From Channa striata (taxonomy: Eukaryota; Chordata; Actinopteri; Anabantiformes; Channidae): a DNA stretch of 64,000 nucleotides. Both the position numbers and the translations under genes were made by a program. Shown here in pieces: positions 1-12,341 of the stretch (position 1 is the stretch's first letter; every line of letters starts with the position of its first letter). Location: the NCBI GenBank assembly GCA_033026295.1, contig CM065183.1, positions 21,305,202 through 21,369,201 on the forward strand. The letters are read 5' to 3'. The notes beneath the pieces were generated by a model, which saw only the letters and a program-made list of their open reading frames with translations, made no database searches and was not told the origin of the DNA.

Positions 1-1631
1 CACTGCAGACTGAAAATAGAAACCACTAAACGTGTGATATTAAAACCGCACACACACATGCCATGCTGGAGGTTTTCTCGTCTCCTCCAGGATTAACTCG
101 CAGTTAACATCCTGACTAATGTGTCGGTGACACTGAACGCTGCCGTAGCCCGTGACCCCCCCTCGCCCATCAGCAGAAAACAAATTGCCCGTGGGCGAGT
201 GTGCTCCATTCTATCGCTTTATCTTGCGCCGCAGCTTGGCAGACATCGGACCAGCGAGAGCCGTTTCAGCCAGATACCTGCAGCTGGCGTGCTGATGCTG
301 CTGTAACCTCCGTCAGGCCATTATCCGCCGAAACTGAGCGGGCGGGGGACGGTCGACACTAACGTCCACCAACATCCGCGGTACGAGCTCCGAGTGTACG
401 AGAGGCAGCGAAGCACTCGTTCTACTAATGGTGCTGCTATTCCTTCAAACGTTGCCCTCACAAGAGATAAATTGTGCCGTTTATCGAAGATATTTCGACT
501 GTTCCAGATTCAGACAGTAATTAATTACTGATTGAGTTCAGCTTAGTTGTCCACTGAATGACAAATAATGAAGACATTTACTGGAGCCTGTTCTTTAATC
601 GAGAAGAGGAATCTGATCCCCCTGAAGTCCCAACATAATATTAATCATAACCATGTATGCTAATGTGACCATTCATTAAGATAATTCATATATTAATCAC
701 CAAACGCCGCAGCTGTATTTACACTGAGTAAGTGCACTATGAGCTTCAGATCATATAAAGTGTGGAGGAGTGATGGTGACAGCAGTTTGTGTCCGGTCCA
801 TGTGGACTTTACGACTTTGCAGCCGTAATAACGCATAACTCGAGCGCAATAATCGGACGCTTAAACTATGAGTCCAGAAAAAAAGTTGCTTGAAGCTTTT
901 AGCTCAGGTACAGACACTGAACCATAAAACCCGTCTGAAACCTGGATTAGCTCATGGGTCTGTGCCGTAGACGTGCCGATTAAAAACACACACCAGCTGG
1001 ACGAGTTTACTCATTTCTACCAACTTGGTGGATGCGTTTTTATCCCTGATGTATGATCTGAATGTGAGAGCGTGTGTGTCATCTCTGGAAAATTCAGAGC
1101 AACATGTTTGAAATAATATGTTGACCACATGTTTGGTGATGAAGCAACATGTCACCTGGCTGATGTGTGAGACGGACTTTGGACAAGATCTTGGATCCAT
1201 GTTTACATGGCATGAAGCATTGATCTGGATATTAATGGAAATCCTCCTCCCTAATCTAAGGAGCCAACCCGTTTATCATGACACTGATGAGACAGTGTCG
1301 GCCTTGTTATCTTCACACGACACTGAGCTAATTCACATGGACTTAAGTAACCCTGGTAGTCTTCCTCATTTCTGATGTGTCATGTAAACAGGAAATCTGG
1401 CTTCCGAATTCTGAGCAGTGGATTGGGGAAACCTGGTTTCTGTTGGAGAACGTCGATTTCTTTGCCATGTGCACGTTTAACCAGGTTTCAGATTGTCTTT
1501 CGTCAGCTGTGCATGTGTGACAAAAGGCTGCAGCTGTGGCCACGTCAAAACTTTTATCTTGCACATATCTGCAGAAAAAAGGCGGACATTGGTTCATATT
1601 GTTGTCAAAAGAGGACGGAGAGTCCCAGCAC

Positions 1632-1644
1632 GGGGGGGGGGGGG
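1632..1644. repeat. G13 homopolymer
   Basis: Thirteen consecutive G bases on the plus strand, a slippage-prone run in the downstream intron. Confidence 0.95.
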
Positions 1645-3250
1645 CATCTCATTCCAGCCTGGAGGCGGTTGAGAAAAGCAGCTCTCAACTAAGACATTCT
1701 ACGAGCCACTTCAGCAGGTTGCCTTTCGTCACTGTCCCTTTAACCTGCGCTCTCGATAATTTCCTCCTCGAATTCATTGCGCATCAGAAACAGCATCGCG
1801 CTGATTCTTATTACTGGATCGTGTAGTGAGGCCGGCTCGTGTGTGGCGGGAGGCTCATCTCCTCCTGCTCGCTCCTGACGTATTGCTCGCTGGGCCAGAA
1901 CATATTGCTGTGTGAATAAAAGGCCAGAGCAAAATCCCCTTCTCATAACCGAGCATGAATAATGGATTAAGAAATTAATCAGCTCATCATTTTGGTAAAA
2001 CATAAATCTAGAGGGAGTGGATTTTCTCGGAGCTTGGGCAGAGGAGCAGTCATCAATAGATAATGCAGGTTAAAGTGCTGATGCAACAGCGGCGGTCGCC
2101 TGTTTATCCAGCTGTTCTTTCAGTTTGGGTCGAATCTGTGGATACCGAGAACGAGGGAAACTCTTCACATTCAACCAAACCAGGACACGGAATTTAAAAC
2201 GTTTCAGCTGCTTGAAAGACACGAGAAACATTTTAGTGACTTTATTAAGACTAGAACAACAGAGGCTGTGATGAACGTCACAGTCAATGCAAGTCGGTTT
2301 CCTGTGTTGCTGAATCTATTTTGCTGTTAGCAGGAGAGTAGCGACCGAGCTAAGTCAATTTACTTTCCATTTTTGCTTTTCTGAAGGACCTGACCCGTTG
2401 GCTCTGCACAGAGCGGGTCACCGAGCATCGGCCGACCTTTGATTCGAGGCGAGGATCCACCGCTGCACACGGATGGGAATCTTTCACTGTTGTGAGCAGA
2501 AATTGGCAAAAACTGAAGGTGCTAAAAAAAATTCTTGGGTTTTCCTGAGATTCATCCGAGAGCTCTGCAGAAACTGGAGCGAACGCTTTGATGGCGCCAC
2601 TTCTGAGGTCAACAATGAACCGTTAAGCTCCGCCTTAGTGCGTGTGCAGACACAGATCAGACTGTCGGCTGCTCTGATGTCTCCCACTTTCTGACACACT
2701 GATCTCGGGTTTTTGTTCAAGGTTTCAGTCAGTATGACAAATGACCTGCTCACCTTTCCTTTCAAAAATCAATAAACTTACTGGACTTCGATCCGGCTGC
2801 TGCAAGTGTAACCGGGCTGGGGAGGCGGCAGCATCGCGCCTCTTTTCTTCTGTCAGCACAAACCTCTGAGCTCTACACAGAACATTCACAGGTTGAGACC
2901 CACTTTCACCGTAACGTTTCAAAACTGCGTCTGGCAAATCGTTGCTGAACGATCCTGCTTCAGGACTGAGGCCACAATAAGCCCGGTGGGTTTCTGCTCA
3001 CAGCATCTTCCTTTTACTGTGGGAAACATATGCGTGTTTGCTCATAAACACGAGATGTTGAACATAGATTCTTTACTGTCCCGCGCGGGAAAACGGAACA
3101 ATGATATAAAAATATACAGTGGCATATGACTCGTATATGGACCTTTGCTGCTTGTGTGTGTGTCCAGTAGATGCGGTTGGACACTAATGAGAGCAGAGTG
3201 TGTTACAGCCTCACTGCTCAGCCCGGGGAAATCTGTGGCTTTCAAACCAC

Positions 3251-3251
<1 letters not shown>

Positions 3252-3287
<36 letters not shown>
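3252..3287. repeat. (AC)18 microsatellite with pyrimidine-rich flank
   Basis: A 36-bp AC run, followed directly by about 270 bp of C/T-rich plus-strand sequence (to about 3560). Together they keep spurious frames open on both strands. Confidence 0.95.
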
Positions 3288-3289
<2 letters not shown>

Positions 3290-5458
3290 CCTTTGCTTCC
3301 TTTACTCCCATATTTTGATTCCCTCTCATATTCTCCCCATCTCGTCCTCATCTACACGTCCTCTCCCCGTCTCCTTCTGTTTTAGCATTTCTGCTGCTCC
3401 CATTGTTCAACAAATCAGCTCCTCACTTCAATCCCGTTCTTTCATCCTCACAACCATCTTTTCTCCCATTCTCCTCCCTTCTCCTCCATGTCCTCCTCTG
3501 ACTCACCTTCCTCCCCCTTTCCTCTGCAGTACAGTTTCTTTCACTTCTTTTGTCCATGTTGCCAACCTCCTCCCACATCAGCTTAATTTAAAACAGGAAA
3601 TGGCTCATTTGAGCAGGTGAGAATACCAAAAAATCTTTAGCTCCTTCGTATCCTCTCGTCTCCTTCCCTCAATATCTCTCCTGCTGTGTTCAGCAAGTGC
3701 TCATATATTCACAGAGTTCCTGCACGCGTGTGAAAACTAACCAAAAATGTGGCCGCTTTTTCCTGCATGTACGTGCCAGCGCGTCACAAATGTGTCTTTC
3801 TACTGGTGGACATTAAGCGAAGGATTTCTGGTTAATGTAGACAGGAAACCAAGCCCACGAGCACACCCAAACGCTTTAAGACAGCATTAGTCCAATCCCA
3901 CTGCACGACTAACACAACGGCGACTGTACTGCTACGCGGCTGAACAAACGTTCACAGGGGTTAAGAAGCAAAACCGCCAGCTTCTTTATCAGCTACGAAC
4001 TGTCAAGTTTGTTCCCTGGGTGATGCCCAGAGTCAAAGCAGTGACGACATCTAATCCCATCCTGGGACCGTTCCCCTTTACAACCCAGACTGTGTTTCCA
4101 GCAGTGAGAAAAGCTCAGTATCGTCCGTCTTCTTCTTCCTTCTACTGCTCCTGCTTTTGTTCCACAGCAGGCACATGACGCTGGCACACTCTCCGTTCCT
4201 TTCTGCCGCCAGAGAACAGGGAAGTTGGCTGAGGATGTGGTCGGTGTCCCGAGGGCGAGGGAAAGAGGTGATTTTTGGAACAATGTCAGCTCTGCATTCT
4301 GTGAGGCCACACAGACGAACCCCTCGCGCTGCTTTCCTTGCACGACCACTCTCCTCCGACATCATGTCATCACGCTCAGAAACAAACTGCAGGTGTGAAG
4401 ACCAGAAGGTTTTTCTCGTTGCTATGCAAGCTGTCCAATCAGCATCATAGAGTTTAGTTGGTACCCAAAATAGAGTCTGTGGACCCCACAGAGTCCTCAG
4501 GAGATTTTCTTTTAATGGTTTTAATAGAAATAACACGGGAGGACTGTTCACATTTCCTTTACAGACAAGGGGCCTTTGGACATCACGTCCTCGCCACCAC
4601 CGCGGCTCCAGCTGACACTCCCACGAACCTGCACAGCGCCGCGCTGTTGGTCTCGACGATGGGTCGGCTTTTTCCACTGGCCACTTACCGCGGCAACGAG
4701 CGAAACCACAGCGATGGAAATGACACAGGAGCCGATCTGAGTGATTCACACTTTGTCAGCAGGGAGCAAACACGTCATGGAACATCGTCAACCTCGGAGG
4801 CTGATAATTCTGCGAAAGTTTATGATCCTCGTTAAGTTATGGCACGTCGTGAACAATTTCCTCTATTTTAAGCAGCAGCCCACTGCGTTCAGCTGAGTTA
4901 CGGGATTACAATATGCAAGACACTTACGAGTCTACAGTCATATTAGTGGCGTTGTAGCTGGGCACGGCAGTGCGAACACGTTTCCTCGGGTTTAGTCGTT
5001 CTGATCCATCTCACGGTGGATTGTGTACAATACTGGGATTAATAAAAATAAAGGCCGCCTTTTTTTTTTTTTGCTGGGTCACAGAATGAAAATCCTTCAC
5101 TCTTGAGGATCCGTACTCTGAATTATCTATTTGAGGAAGTACAAAATATTTAAACTATAAACTATAACCTGAAAGTCAGCGAGAGCTTTGCTTAGTTCAA
5201 GTATGACCAGCTGATTTTAAGAGGATAACTGGCGCTGATCTCTGATGCAGCCTCCACTGTCTTTGAAAAATGATGGAAAATGAAATAGTTTATTTTTTGA
5301 GGCTACAATTGAACTCCAAATTGAGGAGTGTGTGCCTCAGATTTGGTGGCTGATGTCCAAAAGTGGTGACTGGTATTTTATTTGAGGTCGAAGTTGCCAC
5401 GACCAGCTTTTTATGTGAGACACCGACATGTGGAGAAAACATCCTACAGTGTGATCCT

Positions 5459-5459
<1 letters not shown>

Positions 5460-5493
<34 letters not shown>
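5460..5493. repeat. (CT)16 microsatellite
   Basis: Pure CT run of about 34 bp on the plus strand. Confidence 0.96.
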
Positions 5494-5497
<4 letters not shown>

Positions 5498-6566
5498 CAA
5501 CAACATCTCGTGGTGAAAACCATTTGGCAATTTATTGATGAACATCCTCGGAGTGATGAAGCCATTTCTCAAACAAACCTCTGACTGCTGCCTCGTCTGA
5601 CTCCTCCTAGGGAACTTCAGGCTGCGGCTTCAGCAGAGTGCCACTCTTTCCTGCCACATATTTCTGTGATTTCTTTCCATCCAAATTCTTATTTTTCAGT
5701 GTGTGCATTTCATCTTTTTAATGGCCGTCCTCCTTTTTCCCATTCCTTCCCCTGCATCATGCATCTCTCATTTTATTCCGCATTAACAACGCTGCAGCTC
5801 TGACACAGTGGACTGATATCATACAAACATCTTACAACCACCGTATTACAATCATGTAACATTCACTTTACAAAGGCGACACTGCTCACAAGAAAAGAAG
5901 GATCTAAATCTAAAAGCCTGGACCTAATTTAAAGTTTTAAATCAATATTAATTATCGGCTTCCAGGAGTAGAATAATAATACGATAATAATAAATCAGGG
6001 TTTCTTCAAAACAAACACAAAGTGTGACGGCGAACCAGCCCAGAGCCCCAGAGCATCGTTATCCCAGTCTGCAGAGGGTTTGGCCTGTTTTTACGCTGCC
6101 TTCACTGTACAGTTCATTAACAAGCTGCAGTAAAAACCCTGGACACTGCAGGTCCAGACCAGACAACACGCAGAGGCAGAGACAAGCTGGTGAAGTACGT
6201 GGGACTGAGCAGCAGCAGTCGGTGGAGACCAAACCAAAGCGACAGTGAGAGCGTTTTATTCATCGGCTGAACACAGACGCAGGGATCCTACAACAACTGC
6301 ATCAGGGAAAAGAAACACGGAGACACAAAAAATGTGCGACGGCAGAACCCTCACCCTCGCCTTTCAGGTTCTTTCAGCTTTACCTTCAACTAAAGGGCTC
6401 GACTGTGTTAAAACTCTCGGCTTCATCTGACTGATCATATCAGACTTAGGCCGACATCACGCTTTTCGTTTGTCCTCTGACAAACATGTAGTTGTGCTAC
6501 GGTCTGACACATGCTCCTGTTACGGATGCTATGGATTATTACACAGGTGACACCTGGGGCCTTTTT

Positions 6567-6690
6567 GCGGATGAGTGGTTAAGGACGCGTACGATGTGAA
6601 GGCAGTGTCCCCAGTTTCATTTCATCAGATCGACAAGACAACATTTAATAAAAAAACAAAGATAAAAAAGAACCACTGTAAAATGACCAG
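6567..6690 (+). repeat. Possible tRNA-derived SINE fragment
   Basis: The stretch gcggatgagtggttaaggac matches the D-arm (box A region) of Leu/Ser-type tRNAs and of fish tRNA-derived SINEs (gagtggttaagg). About 30 nt later gtccccagtttcatttcatc sits where a degenerate box B would be, and an A-rich segment (aataaaaaaacaaagataaa) follows. No box B consensus is intact, so it is at best a decayed copy. Not a functional tRNA gene. Confidence 0.4.
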
Positions 6691-7047
6691 GCTCCGGGGC
6701 CCATTTTGTCATGACCCCTTCATAGGCTGCTGGTTTCTGGTGATGGGACATGTCAGTGAACTGGGACAGTCAACGGCTGAATGACCCTGTGTTCCAAACG
6801 TCTTACACCAACGTGTAAAGTTTTCAGAAATGTTGGTTATTTCTTCTGAACCTTTGCTTTCAACTGCAGCTGAGCTACACACACTGGAGCTGGAGTTGTA
6901 GTAAACCACAGATTTTCTTTAAAACCGTGACCTGGTTTAACTGATCTGCGTCTCAGCAAAGTCCCCGAGAATGTTTCATCGCGAGTCTCCTGTCAGAGGC
7001 TTGTAGTTTCACGAGATTTCACCGTCAGATTGACTTGTTCTGTTGAT

Positions 7048-7048
<1 letters not shown>

Positions 7049-7088
<40 letters not shown>
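7049..7088. repeat. (GT)20 microsatellite
   Basis: Uninterrupted 40-bp GT run on the plus strand. Confidence 0.97.
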
Positions 7089-7090
<2 letters not shown>

Positions 7091-7614
7091 ACCACTGTGC
7101 TGTGGACCACTCTGCTCTCTGTTCATTCAGTAAAGGCTCCACCGGCTGCCGCAGCCATTTGTGCCAACAATGCCGTCACCGATTGTTTCAATAACGAGCA
7201 GCTTCCCGGTCGTTATCTCCGTCAGGCTTTTATTCATCCTTTCCGGTCCGCTCCTTCTCCCGATCCTCATGAATATTACAGTCCGAGGCTGGCTGACGTT
7301 TTTTAATGCAGCGGCTGAAGTGAAGCTTTCAGGCTCGTCCACCCCACTGCAACACGCCCGCGCCTGAAATGACCTGCCACTGTCTTTCACGTCTTTGTTG
7401 TTCTGAAAGTCAAGAACGCTTCGTCTTCCTACAAATGTGACACGTTGCTGAGGAAACATTTAGGACTGTCCGAACTGCTCCGCCGCCTCATCTCACACAA
7501 CCCCAGACCCAACGCATGTTGTAAGTAATGAACATCAGCTTTGTTTGACCCAATCAGTCTTTGTACTGTGGAATTTTTGATGCCACACACTCAACGACAC
7601 ACACGATGCCTTAC

Positions 7615-7807
7615 CTAAGATGGCGATGACCTCGTCGTCCTGGATGACCTCCAGCGACCCCGACACCACGAAACACAGGGTGTCGACGCTCTCCCCGGCG
7701 TGGTATATCAGGTCCCCGGGGGCGCAGTGGATGGTCTGAAACTCCACGGCCAGTGAGCGCAGGCAGCCGTCACTGGCCAACCTGAACGCCGGATGTTCGT
7801 TGAACAC
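7615..7807 (-). CDS. kcnh5: kcnh5 exon: CNBHD
   Basis: This 193-nt exon starts at phase 0 and ends after the first base of a Gly codon (phase 1). It encodes VFNEHPAFRLASDGCLRSLA, VEFQTIHCAPGDLIYHAGES, VDTLCFVVSGSLEVIQDDEV, IAIL. It is the front half of the cyclic-nucleotide-binding homology domain: the A helix and most of the beta-roll with the PGDLIYHAGE and FVVSGSLEV motifs. KCNH CNBHDs do not bind cyclic nucleotides in the usual way; an intrinsic-ligand segment further downstream, outside this window, fills the pocket. In EAG channels this domain contacts the PAS domain encoded at the other end of the window. The acceptor is cctcag|GTG and the donor is TTAG|gtaagg. VFNEHPAF and AVEFQTIHCAPG match KCNH5 (KCNH1: VFKEHPAF, AMEFQTVHCAPG, from memory). 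The next exon should begin by completing Gly and continue with KGDVFGD. Confidence 0.98.
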
Positions 7808-8992
7808 CTGAGGAGCAAATAGTGAGAGTTTCATTTTAGTTTTTGTCATGTCCTGTTGCAGATGGCAGACAGCTACAGCGGCTCATCTCTTTGCGGGTTG
7901 TTTTTTGTCGTCTTTTGGTGATGGGACTTTTCTGATCCCTGGATTTGTGTGGGATCTTTTAGAAGCCACCCAGCACCATGAATACAACCATGTTTATGTA
8001 CTGCAACCAGGCCCGCTCCGAGGAGAGAGATCCCAACTCCAGCAGGAGATGAGGAAGGTGTGGAGCAGAGCTGGAAGCTCTGAATTATAACGGGGAGTGT
8101 GAGATTCCTCCCCAGGAACAATCATCAGTGTTGACCCAGCACCAGGACAAGACTCGGTAAACTCCGACCGATTCCCTGCAACTGCAAAGCTTCCACCTGA
8201 CATCAGAACGTGCAGCAAACGGCTCAGTTCCAGCGAGAGATTCTCTACATTTTATACTATGACCTACATTTTTTATCCCGTGTGTGTTTTTTTATTCGTA
8301 CTATAAACTTTATTCGGCTCCTGTGGCACATGAATTTCACCCTCCGAGGTTCAATGACGTGTTGGTCTGTCTGCAAAAGCACGTTTCACATATGAGCCCT
8401 GGACAATGTCGGGATTCCGGTGCATGTGCGAAAGAGGCTTCGCAAACGAATGTCTTTGTTCGGTCGGGACGACTGCAGCTCATGCTAACTGAAGTTCAAC
8501 GACTGTGAGAGAAATTCTACATTTTCCAGCAAAAAACACACTGACACCACAACAGAATGCAGAGAAAAAGACCACGTGTCACTTGAACTTGGTGTTTGTT
8601 CGATGAAGGTTCAGAATTTCAGGTGGGCCAAAGTTTTGGGATCCATATATGAAGATAAATATGGGTTTTGAGGCTTATCCAGGTGTGACTGCAACCAGGA
8701 CGAGGACAGACTCACCGTCTCGTCAGTGTTAGTGCAGGAGCAGTTTAGGTGACCTGCATTATGCAGAACCTCATATTAAAAACAATTTTAAGCAGCAGAA
8801 ATCAGAGACGTTACGCAATGTTCAGACTTGGCCAAGGTTGAAATATTAAAGTATTCAGCACAAGCTCAATGTGTGTATGAAATCCTCAGACTTCTTGTCT
8901 GCTTTAGAAACACAATCCATCCCAGTGACTCTCAGCTCATTCACCTCATGCAGTGAACCGGTGAACGCGTGTCTAGAGGGAAACATACTCGC
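7808..8992 (-). other. kcnh5 GC-AG intron (1,185 bp)
   Basis: Begins gcgagt and ends atttgctcctcag. Plain mixed sequence with no repeat that I recognise. Open frames inside it are short and unsupported. Confidence 0.85.
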
Positions 8993-8995
8993 CTT
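8987..8995 (-). promoter_or_regulatory. kcnh5: Non-canonical GC 5' splice site
   Basis: Transcript-sense sequence AAG|gcgagt at the end of the 60-nt exon. Apart from C at +2 it fits the donor consensus (AG before, gagt after), as real GC-AG donors usually do. The matching acceptor (cctcag at 7813-7808) is standard. GC donors pair less well with U1 and are often sites of regulated or leaky splicing. Confidence 0.88.
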
Positions 8996-9052
8996 CCTGT
9001 TGAGGTGGACACAGATGTCCGCTCGCATGTCCTTGGGACAGATGGATAAGAC
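8993..9052 (-). CDS. kcnh5: kcnh5 exon: 20-codon end of C-linker
   Basis: A micro-sized coding exon of 60 nt, phase 0 at both ends, encoding VLSICPKDMRADICVHLNRK. This is the last helix of the C-linker leading into the CNBHD and is nearly invariant in EAG channels (KCNH1 has VLQICPKDM where KCNH5 has VLSICPKDM, from memory). The acceptor is cctgcag|GTC. At the other end the reading must stop after AAG, because the next exon resumes with VFNEHP. The intron then begins gcgagt, so the donor is GC rather than GT. No GT alternative nearby keeps frame and the conserved residues. Being a multiple of three, this exon could be skipped without a frameshift, removing 20 residues between C-linker and CNBHD. 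Confidence 0.96.
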
Positions 9053-12000
9053 CTGCAGGAGACACAGGAGAAAAACCACAGTGCTGTTTACAGAAATTCC
9101 TCTGGTTGCTATTGAACTGGCATTTGCTAAAAAGAGGAGCGTGAATTATTTCTCTTCTTCCTGCCCAGGTTTTCCTTTGAGGAAAGTTTCTGATGGATGG
9201 TTCGCGTTAGCAGAAGGGCGAATGCTGCGGAAGATACACAGGCTTGAAATCCATCATGTTAGAAAGTGTCTCACAGAACTGACGGAGGAGTTTATTAACC
9301 ATCAACAAAGGAAAAAGGCTGTGAACCAGATTTATGTCACGTCTATATTCCACCAACTTTAGACGGTAAAAATGTGTGTGGCTTTATAGATTTGGGGGTG
9401 GGGGTCGTGTTATGTCGGTAATTATCCTGCTGCTTTCGTTTCTTGTTCTTTTGCAGCTCTTTTACATAAAAAAAAACTCCGGGCCCCAGGCTCCCCGACC
9501 TCTGGAGTCCCTGGGCCCGAGGTTCTTTGTACAACTACATCTCACAATGTTTGGTGTTTTATACATGAAGCTGTGGAACCATGAGGTCGTGGAGATCTTT
9601 CTGGTTTGACGGCCTGAAATCAGCAGCTCTGCCAACATCCAGCCTCCAGGCAGCGGTGGCAGAACCCGCCGAACCAAGTGCAGCACTCAAACTCCACAGC
9701 ATCTTTGATTTTACTAAACCAAAAAGAACTCGCCCCCGTTTCTTTCTTTCTCGCGATGCACCTGAGTCGCTGAAAGCCTGTGAGCCACGCAGCTGCCATC
9801 CAGCGTGCGACAATTCCGTTGAGGTTGTGGGTCAGTGCTCGGTTAGTTGCAGAAAAATGTGTCTTGCTTAAAGACACTTCAGGAAAAGCAGCTGTCGGAG
9901 GAATGAAAAACAGCATCACTGCTGTGGACTCATTTAAGCCGATTCCGTCGTCACGTTCACTAAGTCCCTCTGGAAACGACTGCCTGCCAAAAAAGCCCAG
10001 ACGGTAACTCGTGGACGCTTTGTCCACCTCATTTCACTATTTGGGAAATCAAGGCATATTAACTAAAAGCATCTGGGGAGAACTGAGAAAACTAAATATT
10101 TTCCGTTACCAACAACGTTGTCTTGTTAAATATGAAGAAAGTTGGCCGAGGGGAACAATAAATCATCTGAAAGCCTTAGCGGGATCAAAACACACACACA
10201 CACACACACAGAAAGTCTTTTCTCTATTTAAAGTGGAGATAATAGTAGCACCGAGACGTTTCCGGCTGCCTCTGGTGATTTTGGGCTCTGTATTTGAATA
10301 AACAGCTGACTGTGGGCTGTGTAACTGCTCCCAAAGTGACAGAAAATACCCACTAATTGGCCCCAGCACTGACTGTGAGCTATTTCCACTGAGGGTGGCC
10401 ACAGGACTCGCCTGATGTCTCTTCCAGCTTGTATTATTCTTTAAAAACGGGAACTAAAATTAAAAAAAGTGGGGAGGAGACTCCAGAAAGAAAGAGAATG
10501 AACTCACGTGGATTAAAAACTCTGATGTAGGAAATAAAGACAAGATCTCCCTGTGGAATCTTGACACCGGCGCTGGAAATTAAATAATAATCAGAATGTT
10601 CTTCCAGCGGTGACAGAACATAAAAGTTTTAAAATTTTACGTTTATAAAAAAATGTCAATAATTATCACAGATATTACTAATGACGTCCCCTGGGAACAG
10701 ACGGTATGTCCTGTCTGATAACACAATGCTGCGGGAAGCGGAGCCGTTTCAAACCTCACACTTCCTTTACTTTCCTTTTCCTGCTTCGTCAGCTTCGCTC
10801 TGAAAGCTGCTTCTGCTTCAGGTCCTGCTCGGTGTGACGCATGGCTCTACAACAGCTGAATGTCTGAGAAATGAACCTCGGACACGACAAAAACACCAAC
10901 AACGTGTCGACATTTTATTTCTACTGGAGCAGAGCAGAACATAAGCCACAACATAAAACTAATACGGTACAAACGCCCTCGACAACTGTCCTAAAGTAAA
11001 ACCACGTTTTGGAGCTGCTCAAACTGCAGTGACGTGACCGGAATTAACGACTTTGACTGACGTGAAATCGCCGTTAACAAGCATCTCAAACAAAGGGAAA
11101 CTGGGCAGAAAGTTTGAGACGTTCTAACCTTAGTTAGACGTGACCCCCCTCAAAGCCCCCCGAGACCCCGTCTACCCGCCACCCGGACCCTCTGCATCAC
11201 ACACTGCGTGCTGTGGATTGTTGCCATATTGCCCAAACTCTACCTTCAGTTTTGTTATGCTCTAAACTTTTTGTTTTTATCTCTCTGCATTTTTATCCGA
11301 CCGTGGACTGATCCATGGACAACCTGATTTAACACCTGATCCAAAGCTGAAGTGTAAGCGGCAGCAGAAGGAGCTCAGACATTTAAATTGAAAAAGAAAA
11401 AAGATTTATAATTTTAATCCTGTTAATAGAATTATCAAAATATAAACACACATTAAAGTCACATGTGAAAGAATGTAAAAATGTCAAGTTCCACATTTTT
11501 TGTTTTCATATCGGACACGGTGTTTTGCCATATATTTGCACATTTTGCTGCTGTAACAAACCTTGGATATCTTCTCTAAACTTAATTCCTAAATCCTACT
11601 GTTATTTTCCCATTTTCCTCTGTGGATCATCCACACACATTTGACACAGGGTTTATTCCAAATGCGCTTCCTGATGCAACCCTCCCTAATTTGGCTGAGA
11701 CTACAAACGCCACTGACTGGCCTCAGCAGGTGGGTTTTCCGGAAAGTGCAGCGAGTGTCTGGCCAGGAGCCGCTGACCCTGCAGTGCCTGGGTGACCACT
11801 GCCACTGCCAAAAAAAATCATATCTACATTATATCTCAGTATAAAAGTGTAAAGGCAGAAGGTGAAAAGCTCTTCGCATCGTGTGTGTCTGAGTAATCAG
11901 GCTGTGAGATCATGTGACTCGTGAGCAGCTACAAAGGATTTTGTTGTTTACAGCTTCTTGTCTTTCTGGTTCAATGGGTTTTAACAAATGTTTTTGCATT

Positions 12001-12141
12001 TGTTAAAAATATTGTAGCTAAAACCGTTTGCTCTCAGATTTCCTCTCCTCGAGTAAATGGGAGTTTACAGTTGATTAGCCTGAATAATTCCTGTGGTATC
12101 ATTAGAAAAGTAATTTTCTTTGGATGTGTTATCATTCTCAC
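9053..12141 (-). other. kcnh5 intron (3,089 bp)
   Basis: Donor gtgaga; acceptor tctcctgcag. Contents: a short CA run at 10190-10210 and otherwise plain sequence. 10400-12100 shows no recognisable repeat or exon. AT-rich between about 11390 and 11560. Confidence 0.85.
10190..10210. repeat. (CA)10 microsatellite
   Basis: Short CA dinucleotide run of about 21 bp in the intron between the C-linker exons. Confidence 0.9.
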
Positions 12142-12341
12142 CTTCTCTGTGTCTATGCCTTTGGACATGGACCAGGTGGAGACGATGTAGTCCATCACCC
12201 GCTCGCTCAGGCCCTTGGGAACCTGGTAGAGCTTCAGGAAATCCCGGACGTTGTTGAGCATCTCGTGGTAGCGGTTGGTGTTGGCGTACATCTGCTGGAA
12301 GATGGTGGTCACATTTCCAAAGATGGTGGCATAGAGCAGGG
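12142..12341 (-). CDS. kcnh5: kcnh5 exon: end of S6 and C-linker
   Basis: This 200-nt exon completes a split Ser codon (T|CC) and encodes 66 further residues: LLYATIFGNVTTIFQQMYAN, TNRYHEMLNNVRDFLKLYQV, PKGLSERVMDYIVSTWSMSK, GIDTEK. The first part is the lower half of S6 and the intracellular gate (ATIFGNVTTIFQQM). The rest is the alpha-helical C-linker that couples the CNBHD to the pore. MLNNVRDF and STWSMSKGIDTEK are the KCNH5 forms (KCNH1: MLNSVRDF, SMSRGIDTEK, from memory). The acceptor is ctgtccag|CC. The donor is AAG|gtgaga, phase 0. This exon is separated from the first part of S6 by the 26-kb intron, so S6 is encoded by two widely spaced exons. Confidence 0.98.

Larger units (their letters stand above)
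1..7614 (-). other. kcnh5 intron downstream of the CNBHD exon (partial)
   Basis: Starts with donor gtaagg at 7614. I searched by eye, on the minus strand, for the expected next exon (KGDVFGD... FWKE... FYTAF) and did not find it, so this intron runs past base 1 and exceeds 7.6 kb. Contents: microsatellites at 3252-3287, 5460-5493 and 7049-7088; a G13 run at 1632-1644; pyrimidine-rich DNA at 3288-3560; a possible tRNA-derived SINE fragment at 6567-6690; an enhancer-like block at about 1735-2010. A 223-codon minus-strand frame at 4078-4749 has no recognisable domain. Confidence 0.8.

Noticed and set aside
3171..3620. 149-codon plus-strand frame with (TH)n
   Set aside because: Translation of the AC microsatellite and adjoining pyrimidine-rich DNA.
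4078..4749. 223-codon minus-strand open frame
   Set aside because: No recognisable domain, odd Cys/Arg/Trp-rich composition, and it lies inside the kcnh5 intron without splice or promoter support. Length alone is not convincing.
6567..6640. Functional Leu/Ser tRNA gene
   Set aside because: Only the D-arm-like gagtggttaagg is present. No acceptor stem pairing, anticodon arm or intact T-arm, so at most a SINE fragment.
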